A DNA stretch of 64,000 bases from positions 96,195,316 to 96,259,315 of the forward strand of contig NC_089581.1 of assembly GCF_019320115.1 (NCBI RefSeq), in the 5' to 3' direction. A model generated the notes under the pieces. That model searched no databases. It saw only the letters and a list, made by a program, of their open reading frames with translations, and was not told where the DNA came from. Shown here in pieces: positions 56,063-64,000 of this stretch. A program made the translations under genes and the position numbers. This DNA is from Miscanthus floridulus (Eukaryota; Streptophyta; Magnoliopsida; Poales; Poaceae). Numbering within the stretch: the first letter of the stretch is position 1; each line of letters starts with the position of its first letter.

Positions 56063-56329
56063 AGCAACCTCTTGCATATATATTACAGACCCTAGTGGGC
56101 CAAATTGGCAGGCCAACTACTCACCTGGAAGCCCAATTAGGCAAGCCCAAAGAAGGAAGTGCCTAGCCTGGTCATGCAGCCCTCTGGTTGAACGACTAAT
56201 CGTGATTAGTCATCGACTAGTCAGACGACCAGGTTTCTAGTCGAGTTAATCGAGTCGAAGTCTCTAATCGAGGTCATGGTACCGACCAGACCGACTAATC
56301 ATGATTAATTGGATGACTTGCAAACATTG

Positions 56330-59300
56330 GTCTATGGCCACCTAGTCATGCGAGGATTCATGGGTGACTATAGATGTTGGAACAAGCATGGAGGAGTTAA
56401 TGATCGAGACTTGCAAGCTGGTTGTATGGACCAAGGATTCTCTGGTAACCTACGTCAGGATGATGGAACTCATGCTACTAGTCAGGACAATAAGGAAGGA
56501 CCCTTATGCAGTCCGGATCTCAGTTATGATAAGCTACCAGATATTAGTGCCAATTATATCCAAATGGCAGAGAATGTCGAGGAGATGGTGCGTGATGCCA
56601 TGGGGTTTGATGAGTATACTGAGGCAGAGTTAAAGAAGTTGAAAAGGCTAGGTGGCAAATATAAAGATGCCGCTCCATCTGAGTTGCAAGGAGAACTATA
56701 CAAAGTTGTTTGCTACTCTCAAGCTTCTCCAGTTGAAGGTGACACATCATTGGACTGACCGGAGCTTCAATGAATTGCTAGATCTATTAGGGGGACATGT
56801 TGCCTGAGAGGAATGAGTTACCCAAGACCACATATGAGGCCAAGCAAATTGTTTGCCCTATGGGATTGGAGGTCGAGAAAATCCATGCATTGTAAGAATG
56901 ACTGCATCCTATTCCTGTGGCGATAACGCTGATCTAACTGAATGCCCCGAGTGTGGAACCTCTCGATACAAATGAAGAAATGACGGGGGTGATGACAACT
57001 AAGAGACATGGAGCTCCTCGGAAGGTGGAATGGTACTTTCCTATAATTCCCCACCTGAAGCATTTGTTTGCAACTGCCAAGGACACACAGTTGTTGAGTT
57101 GGCACAAGGAGGGACGCAAGATTGATGATTACCTTCGGCATCCAGCAGATGCTATCCTAGTGGCGCTGTCATCGATTCCATGTATGGATTTTTTAAAGAT
57201 GAGCCAAGGAATATTCACTTTGCACTGAGCACAGATGGCATGAACCCATTCGATCACATGAGTAGCTCACATAGTGTCCGACTTGTGTTGTTGTCTATCT
57301 ACAACATTCCACCGTGGTTGTGTAACAAGAGGAAATACATGATGATGCTACTTTTGATCTCAGGTCCGCATCAGCCAATAGGTCGGTTGTGGATGAGCTC
57401 AAGATGCTCTAGTCAGACGATGTCCAGGTATATGATGGTTTCAAGCGAGAGTCATTCAAGGTGCATGCCATGGTGTTAAGCATCATCATTTATGTTTCCA
57501 GGACACCGTTGCTTATCTAGGGCAATCTAAAGGAGAGAAAGATTGCTTTCAGTGCTTAGATGATACCGAGAGTATTTGGCTAAACAATTCAAAGAAGAGG
57601 GTGTACATAAGACATTCGCTGTTTCCTTCCCCGATCCCATCCTTACCAGGTGCATGAAATGCTAGTTTGATGGCACTGATTGAGACAGGATCTGCTCCGA
57701 GGCATTTCACTGGGCGTGATGTTTATGACCAGGTAAAGGATGTCAATGTTACATTGTGGAAGAAAAAAAGAGTGCCCTTGGAAAGAGAAAGCGCAAGGAA
57801 GAAGTTGCTTATAAGAGGTGGAAGAAGATGTCAATTCTATGGGAACTACCTTATTGGAAAGACTTAGTAGTTCGCCACAGCATCGATGTCATGCATGTGA
57901 AAAAGAATGTTTCTGGGAGCTTACTCGGGACATTTTTTAACAGCAAGGGGAAAAGCAAGGATCATGCAAATGCACTGAGTAGATATGGAAGATTTGGATA
58001 TAAGGCCCAAGTTGCGTCCCAAGGGCCCCAGTGCCCAACTACCATTATCTGCCATAAATCTAACTAGGGAGGAGAAGCAGGAGTTGTGCGACTTCTTCCG
58101 TAGCGTGAAAGTCCCCTCTGGATACTCAGTAGACATCAAGAAACTTGTGGCAGCAAAAGAGAACAAAATGCTCCCCATGAAGGCTCATGATTGCGATGTC
58201 ATGCTCACAACAATGCTTACGGTTGGGATCAGGAACATTTTGCTAGAAAAATTCTGAATGACAATCATGAGCCTATGCTTCTTCTTCAATGCAATATCTC
58301 AGAAGGTTCTTGATGAGAGGTCATTGGACAATCTTGAGGAGAACATTTTTGAGACAATGTGTCTTCTAGAGGCATATTTCCCACCGACATTCTTTGATGT
58401 ATCCATTCATCTCATTGCTCATCTGGTTAAGGAAATAAGGCACCTTGGTCCCGTGTTCCTCCATCATATGTATCCGTATGAGAGATTCATGAGTACTTTG
58501 AATAGGTATACAAAGAGTCGGGTTCATCATGAGGGAAGCATGGTCCAGGGTTACTTTGCTGAGGAGGTAGTTGACTGGTGCCTTGGTTACATTGATCCTA
58601 CAAATCCAATCGGCATATATAAGTCTCGCCATGAGGGAAGGCTAGCAGGGACATGGACTCTTGGGAAGAAGACACTTAATCTAGATCCAGAGGCCTTTCG
58701 ACGAGCTCAATTTCTCGTGTTAGAACACACGGCAGAAGTTGGTCCTTACATCAATGAGCATAAGGAGCAGTTGCGTCAAGCGAATCCAAGTCAAAGCGAA
58801 GCTTGGTTAACAAGGGAACATATGAAGGGATTCAACATTTGGTTCAGAAATCGGATCCACAATTTGAGCTCTTGCATAGATGAAGGGCTTCGGAACCTAG
58901 CAGAAGGCCCTTTGTTCACAATCACAAGTTATCAAGGATATGACATAAATGGCTACACATTTTACACCTTGGCTCAAGACCAGAAAAGCATTTACCAAAA
59001 TAGTGGTGTTCGTATAGATGCTTTTGACAACAATGATATGCAGAAGGATGCATACTATGGTCAGATAGAGGAGATTTGGGAGCTCACTTATGCTGGTTTC
59101 AAGGTGCCCATTTTTCGGTGCTGTTGGGTTCAGGGCACAAGGGGCATCACGAAAGACAATATGAATTCACCATGGTTGACTTTGAATAGGTTGGCTACAA
59201 GGAAGAACCATTCGTACTTGCAGCTCAGGTTTCCCAAGTCTTTTATGTGCTCGACACGAGAAACAAGAAACACCTCGAAGTTCTCCCTGATAAAAAACGT

Positions 59301-59486
59301 GTTGTCGGAGTTGAAAATGCTGTGGACGAGGAAGAGTACAATCAATTTGATGAAGTCCCTCCTTTTGGTGATTGGGTCCTCCCTTTGATTCTGGAGACTG
59401 AGAAAACTCCATACTTACGACAAGGTCATGTAGAAGAGGCCACCGTGGCAAAAGTCCGCCGAAAACGGCAAGTACGCAAAAACTGA
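56330..59486 (+). pseudogene. CACTA transposase TNP2, 5'-truncated and frameshifted
   Basis: Starts abruptly at the hAT end with YGHLVMRGFMGDYRCWNKHG. The core Transposase_21 part has APRKVEWYFPIIPHLKHLFA, DDYLRHPADA, FALSTDGMNPFDHMSSSHSV and YNIPPWLCNKRKYMMM, and later FWELPYWKDL-type SILWELPYWKDLVVRHSIDV with MHVKKNVSGSLLGTFF. The 376-codon frame 58258-59388 holds the DUF4218 part (FPPTFFDVSIHLIAHLVKEI, MYPYERFMSTLNRYTKSRVH) and the DUF4216 part (DINGYTFYTLAQDQKSIYQN). Shifts near 57150, 57480-57660 and 58060 and a stop before 58258 break it. No CACTA terminal repeats were found near it. Confidence 0.9.
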
Positions 59487-59545
59487 TGCACATGTGATAT
59501 TTTATTGGACTGATGCTCTCAACAATATGTTGGTCAGTTTACTGC

Positions 59546-59896
59546 TGCAAAACCTCTCAACAACTTGTCTGGTTATCTCCCTGAAGAACTTGGACAGCTG
59601 CAAAACCTTGATAGCTTGTGAGTTCTCCTTCGTGGTACTATTATGTTGATTTCTACTGCATACTGCGTTAGAATTATACTGAATTGTGATTTTATTGCAC
59701 AGGATTCTTAACAACAACAATTTGGTTGGGGAGATCCCTGCTCAGCTGGCTAACTGCTTCAGCTTAATTACCTTGTATGTTTTGTGCTAACTTTGTCCTA
59801 ACAGCATGGTTGGTTAATTCTCCAGCATTAAAACATGTGTTATTGTCATTTCAGAAATTTGTCATACAACAACTTTACTGGCAATGTGTTATTTTC
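59546..59896 (+). pseudogene. Exons of an ERECTA-like LRR receptor kinase
   Basis: Three exon blocks with correct splice phases. The first ends 59617 and encodes LNNLSGYLPEELGQLQNLDS. The second, 59703-59774, is exactly 72 bases and encodes ILNNNNLVGEIPAQLANCFS. The third starts 59855 and encodes NLSYNNFTGNV. Introns are GTGAGT...GCACAG and GTATGT...TTTCAG. Both the repeat sequence and the 72-base exon match the ERECTA/ERL family, membrane receptors for EPF peptides. Only about three LRRs remain; the kinase is absent and the frame fails after the third block. Confidence 0.75.
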
Positions 59897-60162
59897 TTTA
59901 TTAAGAGTAGTGTACCTCGCCTTGTAAGTGGAATTTCTTGCCTGAAATTTTTTTGCAGTTGCAACTTCTCCACTGATTTTTGAACATTCAGCCGGAGGAC
60001 CAAATCTAATGTGATTCTGTCTAATTGCTCACAGTAGTTTTCACTTTTCAACATTCAGCATGAATCATTTATTGTTGTTTTCATTTTCATATCTCTGTTT
60101 TACATCAGTGGTGTGTCAAGGCGCCAAGCATATACTGTTCTTTCTACTGATTTTTTATCAGT
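59897..60162. other. AT-rich DNA, nothing seen
   Basis: No gene or repeat recognised apart from a TACTGTTCTTTC box that recurs at 60619 and (as TAATGTTCTTTC) 60665. Confidence 0.4.
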
Positions 60163-60167
60163 GATAT

Positions 60168-60614
60168 TGTTATGACCGGCACCCATTATACAAGGCGTAG
60201 GCCAGTGGAGCTGGCCCAGGGGCCATGCTGGTACTGTAGCACGTGAAGATTAGATTGGCTTGGTTTGTTAGGAAAGAGATATGTTAGATTGATTCGGTTA
60301 TGATATTTCCTTAGGGGTCAAGTCAGTCATCTCTATAAAAAGAGAACCCTGTATCAGTTATAATCAAGCAGAAACAAGAATTATTTCCGGCTTCCTGAAG
60401 GGAGACGGGATTTCCTAACCCTAGCCGCCTCCTGCTGTGTCTTGCGTGAACAGTACCACCGCTACTGTAGCACCGCGGGAATTCTAGGGCTGCAGCAGCA
60501 GCCGCCGCGCTCTCCGCCACGGCCCTCGCCGGCGTCGAGAGTACAGACCACGTCCTCCTCTCTTCCACCCCTATAACCTACGCAGTAACAGCGGTAGGGA
60601 ATCTAGTCCTATCA
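60168..60614. mobile_element. Solo LTR (447 bp)
   Basis: TG...CA ends (TGTTATGACCGGCACCC to AGTCCTATCA) flanked by the 5-bp duplication GATAT at 60163-60167 and 60615-60619. The interior has a TATAAAAAGAGAACC box (about 60334) and a downstream leader-like stretch, so it is plus-oriented. No internal element is attached, so unequal or intra-element recombination removed it. Superfamily not determined. Confidence 0.88.
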
Positions 60615-60710
60615 GATATACTGTTCTTTCATGAGTGATTTTTTATTATCTAATTTTTAAGATATAATGTTCTTTCCACTGATTTTTGATGTATTCTTTT
60701 TGCTGAATAA

Positions 60711-60870
60711 AAGGGCGTACACAGTGCAGAGAGCTTTCGCTCTGTGCGGGGGTCTGGGGAAGGGTGTCAGTGGCAAGTCTTACCCTCGCCTGTGCAATAC
60801 AAGAAGACCGCGACTCAAACTCAGGACCTTCCGGTCACAGGCGGTAAGACTCTACCGCTTACACCAGAGA
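60711..60870 (-). mobile_element. Au-like tRNA-derived SINE
   Basis: Minus strand starts with a polymerase III A box (TGGTGTAAGCGG, 60855-60866) and, about 35 bases on, a B box decayed to GAGTTTGAGTC (60812-60822). The body GTCAGTGGCAAGTCTTACCC (plus strand) and the end GGGCGTACACAGTGCAG match the common grass SINE that I know from many loci. Two B-box changes are C-to-T or G-to-A. Confidence 0.72.
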
Positions 60871-61744
60871 TACGAAAATGGACTCAGTTGTACAAGCAAA
60901 TGGCTATCTGTGGTGGTTTTGAACCAGTTTTTGAGGTTGGCCCTGTGTTTAGAGCAAATGACAAGCTCTGAATCAGTGAGGCCATCATCTATTCCTGCTT
61001 TTAGACTCAAGGGTGTTATTGAATCCAATAATCTCAGCTGCTTTGCATATAGAGGTTGTGATCTGAGGTGGACAATCAAGCTGCTTTGCATCCAGAGGGT
61101 GAACAATTACTGGGAATCGAGAGACTGTGAGAAATGGATGGAGTACACACAGGTTCAGAGGTTCAGTGCTCTCCTTTCAGTACGCAGAGCAGAGGCAGGA
61201 CAGCAAGCATGCCCTGATTCACTCTAGTTTGTTTTCAGTTCTTGGTCGTGATGGCAATATGCACCAACTGCTTGCTTCTCGTTTGTCTGTATGACGAGGA
61301 GGGGAAGTGGAGGATTGAGCCAGGACTAGCACTAATCCTCGTAATGGAGAACGCTCTCCTGAGGTGATTTTCTATATTTTCTTCTTCTGTTCAGAGATTC
61401 AGAGATTCAAGTACGCAGAGCTCGTTTATTTGATGGTAAGTATGCCCTTTTCAATTCTTTTAATAGTCACTTTGGTTGTGGTTCATATATACCACTTGTG
61501 CTGCGTTTCAGTCATAGGATGTGCAGCTTTTCACCTCAGTCGATGCCAGCGTCAGTCTTTTTGACTGATTCATTTTTCCAACTCTGAGTGCCTCTTTTGC
61601 TCCTTCTAAAAAAAATTATATGAGTGCCATTGATTTTTTCCTACATTTTATTTCAATTTCTATGTATAGGATTGCTCTTTCATACTTTGGTTTTGCAAGG
61701 GTGCCGATTGCTGAGTGGTTTCAGTATGCACTCAGGTAGTCATG
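60871..61744. other. Unassigned sequence, possible gene fragments
   Basis: No confident gene. An exon-like piece lies near 61395-61436 (after CTGTTCAG and before GTAAGTATG). The long frame at 60667-61227 is mostly the SINE read through. I cannot name a source gene. Confidence 0.3.
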
Positions 61745-62177
61745 TGTTGACTAAATGTGCTCGGCAGTCCACCGAGGGATATGCCCACGATGGTAGATTG
61801 TTTGGTAGAGGTGCGCGTGATTAGAAACTAGATGGTAATAGAGACACAAGACACAAGATTTATACAGATTTAGGCCGTCAATGTGACGTAAAACCCTACG
61901 TCATGTTCTCTGTTGGTTTATATTGATGAGATAACCCTAGGCGAAGCCCAAGATTTGTATCTACATGCCGACTAGGGGACCCCTGCCTCTCCTTATATAC
62001 TATGGAGGGGTAGGGTTACAAGGAAAGTTTCCTAGTCGATGATATGGTAGGATTACAATATTTACAAGAGTCCTAATAATTGCTGTGCGTCGCAAGTCTT
62101 CATGTCGTGGGCTGGACCGTCCCTGCTGGCGAGGCCCATGTGCATCGCTGTCGCTACCTAGGGTCATACCCCCCGCA
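61745..62177 (-). repeat. 3' LTR of element D (433 bp)
   Basis: TG at 61745 and CA at 62176-62177 (TGTTGACTAAATG to CATACCCCCCGCA). TATATAGT-type box on the minus strand near 61996-62004. Related to, but clearly diverged from, the A and B LTRs. Confidence 0.78.
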
Positions 62178-62245
62178 AGCTAGTCCCCGAGCGCTTTGTA
62201 TCCTTTGAGCAGCGCTGTTTTGAACAAGTTCGCTCAGTTTGACGT

Positions 62246-62394
62246 GAAGCCAACCAGTTTAACTAGTGATCCAAGCGGTGAAAGTCAAAGCCGACCAGTG
62301 TAACTGGTGACCTAGGCGGTGAAAATCGAAGCCGACCAGTTTAACTGGTGACCTGGGCGGTGAAAGTCGATGTCGACCAGTTTAACTGGTTAGG
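62246..62394 (-). repeat. 41-bp tandem array in D
   Basis: Nearly four copies, anchored at 62246, 62287, 62328 and 62369, each with GAAGCCGACCAGTTTAACTG and GTGACCTAGGCGGTGAAA. The core ACCAGTTTAACTGGT is nearly palindromic. Confidence 0.85.
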
Positions 62395-64000
62395 AGACCT
62401 CAGACTTAGTCAAGTAAGGCTTGCCAAAAGGATGTAAGGGGCTCAAGATTAATTTTGAAAATTCTTCACCTCAGATGAAGTGTACGCACTTAAGTGCCAA
62501 TTGCGACTGCGCCGATGACCTGATCATCAGAGCAGAGCAAAGGCATTAAATAACAGTTTTGATGTAGTCAAAACATTGTGTAGAAGAACGAGTACATGTG
62601 CCTCAAGGAGCATTGTACACAATGCAGTCCCCGAGCCTCAGAGTAGATGTAGAATACACCTAGTGTCAAGGTCTTGAAGAAAAATGAGCAGTCCCCAGCG
62701 TAGCTGTGAATGCCATCAGTCCCCAGCGTAGCCGATAAATCAAGTGATCAAGAAGCCAATACATTCACCATAAGGTGAAGTGTACACACTTAGTCTCCGA
62801 GCCTACTAGAAGATGAAGAATGAATCTTGTAGCAAGGTCAAAGAAATCAGAAGCTTGATATTCCAGTGTTGATGCGTGAAATAGCTAGCGTCACCTATCA
62901 TGTATCTACCAAGACGTGTCGCCCAATATCAACACCTTGATCCGAACGGTATGGAGCAGCTTGATAGCACACATGGCATGCAACACTGTTGAAACATAGT
63001 AAAATACGACCATCAAGGGAGTCCCCAGCTTAGCTGATGATGCTTGCATGAAGAATTCGAACGTCGAGGAGTCCCAGCGTAGCTGGCAAGCCCACATCGT
63101 AGCTGATGACGAAGCCCAATTGACGAACAATCCGACCAGCTGGTCGGCGAAGAAGCAAGCACCGAGCAGTCCAACCAACTGGTCGGCGGCGAAGTGAGCG
63201 CCGAGTAGAATTGAACGGCGAATAGTCCAATCAACTGGTCGGCGATGAAGTCCTTGAACCTAGCGATCCGACCAGTTGATCGGTGGAGAAGTCCGAGTGC
63301 TAGGTGGAGCGACCACTCGGACGATGATCCTCCTGTCCTTTCCGACTGATCCAGTCCCCGAGCGTAAAAAATAAGTTCGATGACCGAAACAGGCCCCTAA
63401 TAAAGAAAGATGTAGAATGGGTAGTACATGATGTACAAATAAAACGTATGAACTTCGAAGAAAATCAGCATTTGATGAAGTAACATATGGCGAGCGGTCG
63501 TAGATAAACATTATGTTTATTTCAAAGTTCGTTCATATTTTAAATATGAGTAAGTTTCTTCCCATTGGTTCTGTATGGCATCACTAGCCCCGACTAGCTC
63601 AAACTCTATAGCGCAGTGTGGCCGGCACCCGTGTACGCATAAGAGAGAGAGCATCACCAAGGAGCCGCTGCCGACTGTCCATAACGTAGAGCATGGCTCG
63701 TGCACATGTAGAAGCGAAGTTGAGGTCAGGGTCGTTTCTGGGTGCTGCGAGTAAGAATGTGGCTGGTCGGCGAGTCGGTGGAGAACATATGGAGTATCTT
63801 AAAGATACTACGCATGGCGAATAACCGGAGAAATAATAATTGGAGAAGCATGGTGAAAACTCAGAGAAAATATTTGGAGAAACATGGCAAAAGCTTTATT
63901 AAATACGAAAGGGTACTTATCTTTAGTCTGGTCGGTGTCGACGAAATTGCCCGGCCCTCAAGCTTTCTGACCTATCGTCATGGCGGCTGGCCGCGATCGT
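62395..64000 (-). other. 3' non-coding segment of D with polypurine echoes and palindromes
   Basis: AGTCCCCGAGC- or AGTCCCCAGCGTAGC-like boxes recur (about 62624, 62690, 62719, 63020, 63068, 63353). Four CCAACTGGTCGG-type palindromic boxes with the tail GCGAAGAAG or similar lie near 63136, 63173, 63229 and 63267. No coding region seen. Confidence 0.6.

Larger units (their letters stand above)
53690..56329 (-). mobile_element. hAT transposon remnant
   Basis: Transposase gene plus its upstream region. Near the right end, subterminal boxes CGACTAATCGTGATTAGTC (56199), GACTAGTCAGACGAC and CGACTAATCATGATTAATT (56292) end in TTGCAAACATTG; the reverse complement CAATGTTTGCAA is a plausible hAT terminus. 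The left end is lost, so no TSD can be tested. Confidence 0.65.
61745..64000 (-). mobile_element. Tat-type element D, 3' end only
   Basis: A minus-strand element whose 3' LTR is at its left end; the remainder runs past the window. The LTR starts like that of A/B (TGTTGACTAAATGTGCTCGGC) and is followed by the same polypurine position (GCTCGGGGACTAGC on the minus strand). Interior to 64000 is non-coding with repeats; a minus-strand AATAAA near 63897 suggests that pol ends just beyond the window. Confidence 0.8.

Noticed and set aside
50291..59486. One large CACTA element from the 50291 terminus to the TNP2 gene
   Set aside because: The 50291 terminus pairs with 51880 with a matching ACA duplication, so it is a small separate element; no outer terminus was found for TNP2.
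60800..60870. Possible tRNA gene from the A and B boxes
   Set aside because: No tRNA cloverleaf; the body and tail are those of a SINE.
60667..61227. 186-codon frame near the SINE
   Set aside because: It reads through the SINE and unassigned DNA; no coherent protein.

Overview
This window looks like heterochromatic, intergenic DNA from a grass, most likely a panicoid (sorghum, sugarcane or Miscanthus-like). That is an inference from the repeat families: Tat/Retand-type Ty3 elements with an antisense 'gypsy-type transposon' gene, a long-LTR Tekay-type chromovirus with an ORF upstream of gag, a Stowaway MITE starting CTCCCTCCGTCCC, an Au-like tRNA SINE and CACTA and hAT relics. I see no intact host gene, rRNA, tRNA or CRISPR array. 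Almost every coding region is a decayed transposon gene.

Layout, left to right. 1-9419: minus-strand Tekay-type Ty3 element (3' end outside the window) with a 3.03 kb 5' LTR, a tRNA-iMet-like primer site, an acidic ORF upstream of gag and one gag-pol frame broken only by in-frame stops. 9420-10057: a coding remnant and a patchwork of filler DNA. 10058-15099: 5'-truncated plus-strand Tat element 'B' (integrase, antisense aORF, 3' LTR). 15100-20302: minus-strand Tat-like element 'C' (protease and gag remnants plus a 1.65 kb LTR). 20321-50035: a large minus-strand Tat element ('outer') with CATAG target-site duplications. Its left LTR contains a 2.0 kb non-coding LTR element (20471-22478, TSD ATTCC). 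Its antisense gene is split by a second complete Tat element, 'A' (27645-40496, TSD CTTGG), which is the same family as B. 50041-61744: a DNA-transposon-rich stretch with a 1.6 kb CACTA derivative (TSD ACA), a grass MITE-like repeat, a spliced gene fragment, a Stowaway MITE, a truncated hAT transposase gene abutting a CACTA TNP2 pseudogene, exons of an ERECTA-like receptor kinase, a solo LTR (TSD GATAT) and a SINE. 61745-64000: the 3' LTR and 3' non-coding region of a fourth Tat element ('D').

How the parts relate. The Tat elements share one plan: LTR, tRNA primer site, gag, protease, RT, a degenerate RNase H plus an archaeal-type RNase H, integrase, then a convergent antisense gene (aORF) between integrase and the 3' LTR. 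In A this antisense gene is predictable as six exons with canonical splice sites. The non-coding segment before the 3' LTR carries many echoes of the polypurine tract (GCTCGGGGACT). Stop codons in the decayed pol genes are mostly single C-to-T or G-to-A changes in CHG or CpG contexts, as expected of long-methylated DNA. Coordinates of LTR ends and TSDs were read by eye and agree with TG...CA ends (sometimes TA or TC after mutation). Splice sites, divergence counts and family names are my reading without alignment software.
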